Assembly: GCA_001275005.1 (NCBI GenBank)
Contig: JWZX01002443.1
Span: forward strand, 1-40,414
Length of the DNA stretch: 40,414 nucleotides
Direction of reading: 5' to 3'
DNA from: Chrysochromulina tobinii
Taxonomy: Eukaryota > Haptophyta > Prymnesiales > Chrysochromulinaceae
The notes under the pieces were generated by a model that saw only the letters and a program-made list of their open reading frames with translations, made no database searches and was not told the origin of the DNA. Each line of letters opens with the position of its first letter. Position 1 is the stretch's first letter. This document shows, one piece after another, positions 19,689 to 29,900 of the stretch. Position numbers and translations under genes: made by a program.

Positions 19689-20626
19689 TCAGAGGGCTTC
19701 CTTGACCGGCGATGACAGCTCATCCATCAAAAACCGAGGTTGCAAAAACCCGTTCTGCACTTTCGCGAAGGACTTTCGGGAATTTGAAAGCATTGCACAT
19801 GCAGTTCAGTTCAGTTCAGTTTCAGTTCAGTTCAGTGCCTGCAACATGCCATGGGTGCAGCAACGAAGGTGATTGCGCAGGACGCTGAGAGTGTAGCAGA
19901 GAGAGGCCGGACGGCGACGGCGCGGGCGGCGGCAGCAGCGAGGCCGGACGAGTGCTCGTCGCGGCATCGCGAAGAGGAGGTGCAAGCGCAGCCATGGAGC
20001 GCAGCAGGCAGAAGAACAGGGGTCAGCGGCAGGCGATGGCTAGGTTTGACCGACGACTGGCGGCGGATGACGCGAGCGTGAGCTGAGCTGAACGGTGCGA
20101 GGGCGAGGGTTCCGAGTCTGTGTTGCTCACGCGACTGCGGGACGGGCCCTCTCCCTTGTGCTGGTCATCTCGGCGAGCGTGACGCTGCGCCGACCGGCCT
20201 CGAGTTCCCCGGTCGAGGCGCCTATGTCTCCCTCTTTCTCTCCCCCAATCCCCCTCTCTCTATCTATTCTCTTCGATCTCTAGCTGTACTCTGAGGGCAC
20301 GCAGGCTAGCACCCTGTGGCGTGTCTCCTCCTGGTCTCCTTCCCGTTCGTGCTCCTTCCGTTGTGTCCTCACCATCTCCGTCGACTCTCACCCCCACTGC
20401 TAGCCTCGAGAGCACATTCGATAGGCTTCCGTTAGGTTGTCTGTTGTTTATGCAGTAACTGAACTTAGCTAAAAAAGGAGGGGGTGGCTGCAGAGTTCCA
20501 AGAAGCCTGGAGTGCAGCCCGCGGCGTGCATGCATATTTGGCGTTCTTTGTTTGTAATTATCCACAAGAATCTCGCCTGAAGAATCTCTCGCTGGGGCTC
20601 CGGAGACTGCGACCGACGACGGGATA
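19689..20626. other. Intergenic region with (TTCAG)n and a dispersed repeat
   Basis: Upstream of both flanking genes. It holds a TTCAG-type pentamer array (about 19802-19835), a 44-nt sequence shared exactly with the window's right end (19835-19878), and a GC-rich stretch of Ala/Arg-biased codons to about 20083. A frame ending at 20083 has a short basic tail (from MERSRQKNRGQRQ at 19994) but an upstream stop, so I cannot call a gene; it may be a decayed copy of a repeated gene. A pyrimidine-rich run lies at about 20220-20280. Confidence 0.45.
19835..19878 (+). repeat. Dispersed repeat, left copy
   Basis: These 44 nt (starting GTGCCTGCAACATGCC) match 40371-40414 exactly. Here they directly follow the TTCAG array, while at the right end about 310 nt separate the array from the repeat. 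The match is cut by the window edge, so the true repeat may be longer. Confidence 0.9.
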
Positions 20627-21691
20627 ATGGACGGGATGCCGCGTGGGTGGACGATACTGGCCTTTTTTTCGGCGTTCGTATGTGTGGGCGCACTACAGCC
20701 TCCTCCGGCTCCGCGCCGCGCTGCTGCACGCACCACCGCCGCGATCAAACGGAAGAGCACCCTGAACGACCTCGACCCGACTCTCCAGAAAGCCGGACTT
20801 GCGTCGGCCCCGCGCGAGGCGACAGCATACCGGCTCAACCCGCAGCAGACGGCGGTTATACGCATCGCTCTTACCGGTGGCCCATGCGCAGGTAAGTCCA
20901 GCTGCCTCGCCCACATCACGGAGACTGCGTCGGCGGCGGGCTTTGACGTTTACCGCAGCCCTGAGACGGCGACGGTGCTCTTCAACGCCGGCGTGCAACT
21001 GCCTCTTGGCGATGTGGAGGGGATGTTCCAATTCCAGTTTTCCCTCATGCGCCTTCAGCTGGCCGTTGAGCGCAGCCTCACTAGGATCGCCGCTTCCACT
21101 GGGCGGCCCTCGATCATCATCTTTGACCGCGGCTTGCTCGACCCCAAAGGCTACATGGACGAGGCGACGTGGGCGCGCGTACTGAACGAATTGGACAGCA
21201 CGTACACGGACACTGGCTTCGTGAAAAAGGGCGTGACAGAATCTTATCTCCTCAACCGCTATGACGGAGTGCTTCACATGGTGACGGCAGCCGACGGCGC
21301 GACCGAGTACTACAAGTACGGCACGGTCAAGGACGATTCGGGCAATGTGGTGATCCGGCATGAGACGCCGGAGAAAGCGGTTGCGCTGGACGTCAAGATG
21401 CGCGAGTGTTGGAAAGCGCATCCCAATCAGCAGGTGGTGGGGAATGGTCAGGGCGGCTTTGGCGAAAAGCTTGAGGCTGCGGCGGCGGTCGTGCTCGGAT
21501 TGGCCAAGAAGACCCACCCGGTCGAGTTTGCCATGGCGGGAAGCCGAACTAAGCAAGAGGAGCTGGAGGCGCGAGCCATGGCGGCGGAGGAGCGCGCCAC
21601 GGCGGCGGAGGAACGTGCCATGGAGGCAGAGGTGCGTGCGAAGGAGGCCGAGAAGGCGCTCGACGACGTGCGACGAGCGAGGAGCGCGTGA
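20627..21691 (+). CDS. NadR/AAA_28-like P-loop protein with targeting presequence
   Basis: 354 residues. The start has a signal-peptide-like helix (WTILAFFSAFVCVGA), then LQPPPAPRRAAARTT, a Pro/Ala/Arg-rich stretch like a plastid transit region. The core has Walker A GGPCAGKSS (about 84-92), a Walker B-like IIIFDRGLLD (about 165-174) and lid-like segments, matching the AAA_28 (NadR-like kinase, Ttd14-type) family, which binds and probably phosphorylates a nucleotide-like substrate. The C-terminal 45 residues are an Ala/Glu/Arg helix with AAEERA repeats, likely a coiled coil. The substrate is unknown. The ATG at 20627 is used; a second Met three codons on would also keep the presequence. Import into the plastid is inference. 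Confidence 0.8.
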   Translation: MDGMPRGWTILAFFSAFVCVGALQPPPAPRRAAARTTAAIKRKSTLNDLDPTLQKAGLASAPREATAYRLNPQQTAVIRIALTGGPCAGKSSCLAHITETASAAGFDVYRSPETATVLFNAGVQLPLGDVEGMFQFQFSLMRLQLAVERSLTRIAASTGRPSIIIFDRGLLDPKGYMDEATWARVLNELDSTYTDTGFVKKGVTESYLLNRYDGVLHMVTAADGATEYYKYGTVKDDSGNVVIRHETPEKAVALDVKMRECWKAHPNQQVVGNGQGGFGEKLEAAAAVVLGLAKKTHPVEFAMAGSRTKQEELEARAMAAEERATAAEERAMEAEVRAKEAEKALDDVRRARSA

Positions 21692-22837
21692 GACAGGACA
21701 TCAGGCGTCAGGCCGGCGGCGAGGGTTAGGCGAGGGTGGGCGGAGAAACCGGTTGGAGCCGAATTGCGGAACACCCGGGGTCGGGGCTGCGATGATGCTA
21801 TGTGCGAAGAAGCCCACACCCTCAGCACGCAGCCTCCAACGTCCAACCTACGTCCAACCCTGTCGTGTGCCCACCCTCGCCTCGGCTCCTGGCGCGCCTC
21901 GACCCTCGACCAGTGTATCCAGTCGACCTCGTGGTTAGCTTTTTTGAACTTTTTGTCTTTACTCTTATGAAATAGATTTTACCAATTGCGTAACATTTGA
22001 ACCCAACCGAACGGAACGTGCGAGAGGTCCCTGTCGTGTCCACGCTCAGATTGAGGCATCGAGGCACCCGGTAAGCGCTCATTTTAGCGCGGCGAGTCGC
22101 GCGAAGATGTGGCAATCGCTGAGTAGGCGCGGTGACGGTTCTCTGCGGTTCGGTTAGGGATGGAGCTGTAGCCGTCATTGAACAGATCGACCCCCGCCCC
22201 CCCTCTCCACAGCGGACAGCGCCCAGGCTCACTGGTCTCGGCGGTAATGGATAATGGTACATATGTGTATTAAAGTGTAATAGCTTTCCCAGCCACGGTC
22301 GATGACGGACGGCGCGTCAGCGGCGGCCGTGTGATGAAGTAGATGAAAGAAGGTAAGAAGCCGTCTGCCGGATCGATGAGGATCCGATCTTCGAGGAGCG
22401 GGCCGACTCGCTCTTCCTCGACCTCGTCGCTCGCAGTGGACGAGTGGATATTGACTCGGAGTTGACTTTCCATGGGTGTAAAAACACACACAACTACACT
22501 CACGCGCAACACACTGCACACTGCACCTACATCGCCGCCCGGTCCGCCCCCTTGCGCCGCTAGCGCCGCCGCCTTTGCCGCCCGCACGTCACGTGCTTCG
22601 AGAGGAAGGAACAGTTGTACTCCCCGGGGAGTGCGAAGATGGCGTCTTCCTTCGCCAGCGCCAACGGGCGCGAGCTCTCTCCGCCACCGACCGCGCGCGC
22701 CCCGCCCATACTCGCGCGCCAACCCGTAGAGAAACGCCCCGTGGAGGAGCTCCACCCCAGAGCTTCCAACCAGGAACGTCGAGGCGCTTCCAACTGTGCC
22801 ACCGAATCCACAAAGCCCGGCTCCATGAACCGCACTT
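21692..22837. other. Interval with no confidently placed gene
   Basis: The first part is 3' sequence of the preceding gene. From about 22270 to 22837 the minus strand probably contains downstream exons of the DUSP-domain gene, because its stop-bounded frame needs splicing, but none of the three frames shows a family motif I can trust. One long frame (22270-22854) ends in an acidic stretch, EVEEERVGPLLEDRILIDP, that might be coding. Confidence 0.35.
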
Positions 22838-23044
22838 CTACTCCGACCGCGCACACTCGACGCACGTGAGCGCCTTCAGCTCCGGTCCTCCGTTGAAGCA
22901 CGCTCGGAGCCTTTGCCACGCCTCCAGCGAGATGAGCTTCATCGCGCCGGTGCGCGCGTGCTCCGGGTCCGCCGCGCCGCCGCCGTGGCGGCACAAGAGA
23001 GGCGCGTTATCAATGGGACCGGGCTCACCGGCACCTACGCCCAC
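22838..23044 (-). CDS. DUSP-domain exon of a USP48/UBP26-like protein (partial)
   Basis: One exon-sized frame reads GEPGPIDNAPLLCRHGG, then GAMKLISLEAWQRLRACF, NGGPEL and LTCVEC. This is the second half of a DUSP domain as in plant UBP26 and animal USP48 deubiquitinases: IDN-x-x-LLC-x-HG, a Trp-containing helix and the closing C-x-x-C. The first half may be on the same strand at about 23060-23158, in another frame with GRWIGSAWL, but I could not find a clean splice junction. Downstream, the frame stops at TAG after CARSE, where GTAGAAG could be a donor. No peptidase Cys or His box is visible, so I cannot say whether this is a full deubiquitinase. The exon edges are approximate. Confidence 0.55.
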   Translation of the reverse strand: MGVGAGEPGPIDNAPLLCRHGGGAADPEHARTGAMKLISLEAWQRLRACFNGGPELKALTCVECARSE

Positions 23045-23186
23045 CCCCAGTGTCAGGCACGACTACAGCCAAGCGCTCCCGATCCAACGGCCGTCTTGGC
23101 CTTCGGCCGTGCCAAGGATCGGCACGAGCTTGTCCAAATGGCAACGCTCTGGTGCATAGCTCTGCGCACCTTAAAAAGACCATGCC

Positions 23187-23714
23187 CTAGCCCGTGACGG
23201 AATCATTTTCAAACCTCTCATTCTGCGGCGGTAGCACCTTTCCAGCGACCGGCAGCTCCACGATGCCAGTGACTGTGCCACACTCAGCTGGGAGCTTTTC
23301 CAAGTCCTTTGTGAGCGCCTTGCAAAGAGCTTTCTCCGAAAACATCTTGGTGGTGAATTGGCCTTCGGAGATTCGGCTCACGAGCAAAACGGTGCACCCA
23401 TCGTCGTCGCCAATTGTAAAGCGCACGCCGCCATCCTGACCACCCTTTTTGTCGGGGTTCATGGACCACTCGCTCGTCGGCTTGCGGCGAAAGGTGAGAG
23501 ACACGCCGTACTGCGGCTTCTCGAGTGGAAGCACCAGCATCGGCTGCATCGGCAGCACAGCGGCAAACGAGCGCTTCATCAGCCATTCTTCCAACTTTGC
23601 GGGCGCCCCATTCGCGAGCCGGACCTGAAGGAGCACGTCGAGTGCGGCAGGCCTTGACAGCGAAAAGGCGCCGGCGAGCGGCACGAGGAACGCAAGCACG
23701 ATACGAACGGCCAT
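23187..23714 (-). CDS. Predicted plastid-targeted protein of unknown function
   Basis: 175 residues from the Met at 23714, chosen because it opens a classic signal peptide (MAVRIVLAFLVPLAGAF) ending in G-A-F, the junction type used for import into red-type secondary plastids; 14 extra upstream residues in frame look non-coding. The mature part, about 150 residues, has a hydrophobic beta-rich segment (AVLPMQPMLVLPLEK, YGVSLTFRRKP) and an acidic DDDGCTVLLVSR. I do not recognise the family. It is head to head with the giant repeat gene, about 240 nt away. Confidence 0.7.
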   Translation of the reverse strand: MAVRIVLAFLVPLAGAFSLSRPAALDVLLQVRLANGAPAKLEEWLMKRSFAAVLPMQPMLVLPLEKPQYGVSLTFRRKPTSEWSMNPDKKGGQDGGVRFTIGDDDGCTVLLVSRISEGQFTTKMFSEKALCKALTKDLEKLPAECGTVTGIVELPVAGKVLPPQNERFENDSVTG

Positions 23715-23950
23715 TCCGAGCGTTCGTCGAGACCGTGAATAGACGTGAGCGTCCACAGCAAGGAGTTTTGACAGTCAACATTTGCCCACAAAAGGTGCAA
23801 GCCATTTCTGTTCACACCACGCGTCCGACTCGTTTCCCACGAGAATTGGGCCACCGGTCCGGTCGGCATACATGCCGCCGGCCAGCACCTCGCCCAGGGC
23901 CAAAGTGCCACCGCTCTCTCCCGGCAAGGCTGCCTTTGAAAAGAGCGCTG

Positions 23951-26900
23951 ATGCAGGAGGTGCGTGCAAACACCGTGCGAGCGATGATACCTGCATGCCC
24001 TACTGACGACCCTGCACGCCTCGCTCACGTCGCTGCTTCCGCCGTCATCGCAGGCAAGTCGGCTCGTTCAGGCTCGGCTCCGCCGGCTCGCCCGACTGGA
24101 GCACCGCTCAGCGCGCGGAATCCCCCGCCCTCCGCTGGGCCGCCACTGTCGCCTCGTGCGTCCGCACGCCCACCTTCACCTCGCGGAGCTCGTCCGAGCA
24201 CCGGCGGACTGACACCACGCCGGGAGTCCAGCGAGCCGAAGAAGAGTGGCGCTGGCGTCGCGGCTGGTGCTAAACCAGCCAGCAAAGAAGCGCCAGCCGC
24301 CAAGTCCAAGGACGGCACGAGAGAGGCTCAGACGGGAGCGTCGCCACCCAAGGAGGGCCGCAAGGCTACCGCCGCTGCAGCCGGTGCCAAGTTGCCAGGC
24401 GACCTTCGGAGCAGCAAGGACCGCGATAATGCTGCGAATGCCGCCGCGGAGCGCGCGGCCTCCGACATGGGCGTGGCGACGGACGTGCGCGGAGAGAAAG
24501 AGGTGTGCGGTCCCGCCATGACGCTCGAGGCAGCGGTTACGCTGGGTGCGCGGCTTGACGCGGCGGGGCTACCGCACAAGGGGCGCGCTGTGGACCTGAC
24601 GCGCGCACTCCTCGCCGCAAATGCGCCGCGGCTCGTGCTCACCTTCCTGCACTACTCGCGCCTCTCGGGCGTTGCGACGCTGCGAGAGGCCACGCGCTTC
24701 CGGCTCGCCGGACTGCAGCAGCTGGCGCGCGACTCGGGCCTCGACTCACGCGACTTCGACCTGAACTCGATCGCGCGCGTGCTCTCGATGTACGTGGAGG
24801 ACGCCAAGGTCGGCAAGTCCGCAGCTGCTGCCAAGGATGTCAAGGACAGCGGCATGCCACCCGAGCACGCGGAACTCCGCCTCGAGCAGTTCATGCAGCT
24901 CCTAGTGCAGCTCGCGTTCTGCTGGGTGCACCCGCGGCACGGGCACGCGCTCTTCGATGCGCCGCGACCCAACCAGTCGTTCGTCAACCAGACGTCCGTG
25001 CTCGGCAAGATCGACGAGACCACCGCCGTGCCCAACGCCGTGCGCAAGCTCATGGAGTCGCTGCTGCCCAAGATGAAGGGCGTCGAGTGCCAAAGCTACC
25101 GCGAGCGGCTGCAACGTGACGTCGAGTCACAGACGGTGCTCGCCTCATACAAGGGATCGATCGAGACGTGGGCTGAGAAGCTGCGCGCCTCGTTCTTCAC
25201 GAGCAAGGCCGATCCGCTCGAGCATTGGTCCAAGGCGCTCGACGCCAAGCGCTGCCTGGGCACGCTCACGGTACCCATCACGGACCGTAACGGTCAGCAG
25301 CGCACGTACAAGGCAGGGCTTTCAGCGGCGCAAGCGCGCGTGTGCTTCCTCGAGGCCCAGAGCGACGTGTCTTCGGTCGCCCTCGGCCGCGGCGCCTCGA
25401 TGTTCGACACCGGTGTCGTGATGGAGGCGCTCGCGCGCTGCGGCGAGGTCAAGTACGGCGCTGTGGAAGCGATGGGCACGCTCGCCAAGTGCGTGGGCGG
25501 GATGGTGCGCAATGTCATCGGGAGGGCAAATGAGATCGAGGTGCTCACCGAGGCGGTGGTGGGCAAGGATCTCGAGTCGACCGAAGGCCTCGCTGAGCGG
25601 CAGGAGGCTGCCCGCGCGGGGGCCTGGACGGCGTGCTGGAAGAAGATGGTGTTCAAGGATATGGTGGGCTACCCGCTGTGGGAGCAGCAGCTTCACGACG
25701 TGCTCCAGCCCGTCTTTCCGGACCTGCAGTCGATCTTCGTGCACTACTGCGGCTCTTCGATCCAGGGGACCATGACGATCTCGTCCGCGACGAAGCTCGG
25801 TGTCATGGAGCTGCTCACCCTTGCCAAAGACACCCAGCTCTGCAATAAGCAGTTCAACGAGGATGAGCTCACACGCCAGTTTTCCGCGGCCAATGCGCAG
25901 ACCGCGCTCGCCGAGAGCGGCTCGGCCGAGCGCCACGCCACGGTGGCGGGCGTCAAGAAGAAGCAGCTGCCCTGGGATCCGATTCGCGAAGCGATCGAGA
26001 AGCGCCTCAAGCGCGACACGCCGCCGCAGGACCAGCACCTCAATCTCTTCGAGTTCGTCAACTTCCTCGTGCGCGTGGCCTTCTGGCGCGCCAACCCGCA
26101 GTGGGGCTCCAAGTACAACAAGAAGGACCTCACGCCGGTGCCCGAGGCGATGCAGTTGCTGCTCGACGGGTTCCTGCCGCGCGCCAGGCGCGACACCTCG
26201 GGAGAGTTCCGCGAGCTGCTCGCCGAGGATATGTCGTCGCAGCACGTACTCTCGGAGTATCGCGAGAAGGTGCACGACTGGCTGCGGCAGGCGCTGCGCA
26301 AGGACAGCGGCAAGGCGGATGGGCTCAACGCAGCGGCCACGCGCCTCACCTATGGGCTTTGGGTGAGCCTCATGGACGGGCCCGATCCCGAGCAGCAAAA
26401 GGCATCCGCCGCGCGCGCTGCGTGCCCCAAGATGGTAGGCCTGTGGTCGTGTAGGCAAGAGTCGCAGATCACGGGCGACGAGCGCGTCCTCCGGCGCAAC
26501 CAGCTTGAGCTCCACGCGAAGCTCTCGATCCCGCAGGTCCGCTGGAACTTTCTGCGCTCTCAGCGCGTCGAGCAGATGGGCGAGGGTGAGGTCGGGGACG
26601 ATTCAAGCTACGGGGCCCTCGACTATACCGAGTTGCTCGAGTGCCTGGCGCGCTGTGCCGTTGACATGTTCGCCGATGCGATGAAGACCTGGGTGCCTTC
26701 AAAGGATGCGTACGCGTTCACGATGGCCGAGGCGATCCGCGCCTTTTTGCGTGTGCTGCTCTGGGAGGCGAGCGTTGAGTACGTTCTGTGGGAAACGATG
26801 CTCATCAAGGCCGAGCGCTTCGACGCCGAGCTGCACGCGCGCCCGCTGCCCACCCAGACCGACGCCGAGTTCCAACTCTTCAGGGACTGCTGGAAGGTGA

Positions 26901-29900
26901 TGCCGCTGATGGACCTGTACGGCTTCCCGCTCTGGGAGAAGGGCGTGCACGACGTGCTGCAGGCGCACTTCATGCCGATCATGCGCATCTTCGCGCACTA
27001 CTGCAAGGGCATCTCGGGCATCGACTCGGCCGCCGACGCACTCGAGATGGAGCTTGACGAATTCCACGACTTCGTCAAGGCGGCGCGCATCGAGACGCCG
27101 ATCATCCGCTTCGACACGATGTGCACCATCTTCGCCAAGGCGAACGCGACCAACACGCAAGCGGCCTACGAGCAGCGCAAGATGGAGCGACGCAACTCGA
27201 CCGTGCAGGCGGAGTTGGAGCGAAATCTGGATGAAAAGGCCCGAAAGGCCCGCGAGCCCGCGCACAAGCAAGGCAACCGCCCGGGCAAGGCAGTGGTCGA
27301 CTACCAAGGCGAGTTTGCGTACGAGGGCGACCGGTTTAAGAAGCCCGACAACCGGCTCACGCTGAGCGAGTTCCTGTGCTGCCTCGTGCGCATCTCCTTC
27401 CTGCGCGCCAACCCGAAGCACGGCCAGTACGACCACAAGGGCAAGGTTGACCCGCTGCCCGGCTGCCTCGAGAAGATGATCGTGAGCTGCTTGCTGCCGA
27501 ATGCGACGCAGGACGCCTCATCTCTCTTCCGCGAGGAGCTCCAAGCCGATCGTCACCGCCTCGCCGTCTTCGAAGCTAACGACGAGGAGTTGCGCTATTG
27601 GTTCCACGAGGTGACTCGGCTCACGGGCGCGCACGGGAACAAGAAGAACGCGAAGAATCTGAACATGGAGACCTACCTGGACATCGTGCGCGGCTTTCTC
27701 ACGTTCCACAAGAAGCCCGGATGGTCGATTAAGAAGGACGGCGAGGGCGGCCTCGTCATGAAGCGACGCACGGCTGGCCGCGGAGAAGTGAACACCTTGT
27801 CGGAGTTTGCCATCGTGGGCGACTGCACCGTCCAGCGCGAGTCGGACATCACCGGCGACGAGCGGTGCAAGGAGAAGTTCACCTGCCGCCTCTCAGTGCT
27901 CGAGTGCAAGTACGCCTTCCTCAACTCGCAGTCGCTCGAGCAGATGCGTGCGACCGAGGCGTCTGACGACTCGGACCAAGCGACGCTCGACTTTGACGAG
28001 TTCAAGGAGTGCCTCGCGCGCTGCGCGCACGCCAAGTACGGTGAGATCAAGCGCATCCCGCCGGCCAGGGGCCTGCAGGGCCTGATCGACAACCTCTTCG
28101 GGCGCGCCTCAGACGAGGCCATCATCCGCGACGCGACGTACATCTACGCGACGCGCTTCGACTGGGCTGACTCGCGCCCGCTGCCCGGCCAGTCGCTCGC
28201 GCTCCATCGGCAGTGGCGCGACTGCTGGCAGAACCTCGAGATCGCCGACCTGCACCACTTCCCGCTCTGGGAGAAGGAGGTGCACGACACGCTGCAGCCC
28301 GTTTTCGGCGAGATCCAAAAGATCTTTGCCAACTACTGCAAGTCGATAGGCGGCATCACGGCCGAGGACGCCGTCGAGATGACCATGACAGAGTTTAAGA
28401 AGTTGGTCAAAGATGTCCACCTCGAGACGCGAGACTTCAAGTTTGACGTGATGCAGAACTTGTTCAAGAAGGCGAACGCGCTCAACAACAATGCGGCGCA
28501 CTTCCAGCGCAAGCAGGAGGCGGGCAACTCGGACGTGAAGCAAGGCGTTGGTTCGAAGGTGAGGACGCTCGAGCAGAACTCGAAGCGGCGCTCGATGCGA
28601 GCACACGGGCAACGCGACCAGGAAATGGACAACGAGCTCGTTCTCTACGAGTTCGTCGAGCTGCTTGTGCGCATCGCCTTCTGGCGCGCCAACCCGTACC
28701 ACGGGCTGCTCAAGCTCGCTACGAAGCTCATCCCGCTGCCCGACTGCCTCTACTCGCTGCTGCACGAGGTCATTCTGCCCAACGCGAAGCGGGACGAGAC
28801 CTTCGCCTTCAAGGAGCGGCTGCGCCAGGACGCACACCTGCAGGCGGCGCTGCGTCAAGCTGAGCCACGGCTGCGCAGCTGGTTCAACGTGCACACGCAG
28901 TCGATGTGGCTGCGTGAGCAGCGGCGCGCTCTGCAGTTCCAGCAGTGGCAGGACCTCATGAAGCGTGGCTGGGGCTCGCGCGGGCCACTCTCGGCACAGC
29001 CACAGGTGGGCTTCTGCCCAGGGCAACTCGTAGGCACCTGGGAGATCAACCAGGACTCGGAGATCACTGGCGACGAGCGCTGCAGGAACAGGCACAGCTG
29101 CGCCCTCTCCTTCCCGACCATCAAGCTCGCGTTCATCGCGTCGCAGTCGCTGGACCAGATGACCGTCGGCCAGGCCAAGTCAACGGACGAGTTCTGTACT
29201 CTCGAGTACTCGGAGTTCGAGGAGTGCCTGGCGCGCTGTGCGCTCGACAAGTACCGATCGGTCAAGGGCATGCGCGATCCCGCGATGATCACTGCCTTCG
29301 TGGCCAACCTGCTCGGCGAGGAGAACACCGAAGAGTCGATGAACACGGCGACGCTCATCCGGTACCCACGCTTCGAATGGCGTCGTGAGGCGCAGCCGCT
29401 CGAGGGGCAGCCGCTGCGCGAGTTCAAGCGTTGGCTCGGCGTGTGGCAGCGGCTCGAGCTGAATGATCTCTTCTACTTCCCGATTTGGGAGAAGGAGGTG
29501 CACGACTGCCTGCAGCGCCACTTCCATGCGCTCTCGCTCATCTTCCTCGCGTACGCACGCTCGGCCCTCGGCTCGGACTCGGCCGAGGACGCGACGGAGA
29601 TGGAGATGGCCGAGTTCTACGACTTCGTGCAAGAGTGCCGCCTCGAGACCAAGCTGATCAACTTCGACATGATGACGAACCAGTTCATCAAGGTGAACGC
29701 GGTCAACTCGGCTGCCGCGCGCGAGCAGCACCATGATATCCGTCGCTCCGCGGGCACCAAAATGGACGGCAAGGCCGCCGAGCTCGAGCGTGTCAAGGGC
29801 AACAATGACGGCACCGAGGCAGTCAAGGATCAGGAGCTCGTGCTGTACGAGTTCGTCGGGCTGCTCGTGCGCATCGCCTTCCAGCGCGCCAACCCGACCT

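Noticed and set aside
20889-20897. Perfect splice-donor consensus CAG|GTAAGT
   Set aside because: It falls inside the Walker A codons of the NadR-like protein, and the uninterrupted frame gives the intact GGPCAGKSS motif.
23525-23950. N-terminal extension of the giant frame
   Set aside because: It overlaps the presequence and first part of the minus-strand plastid protein and reads as Arg/Pro-rich sequence without motifs; the first Met after it is at 23951.
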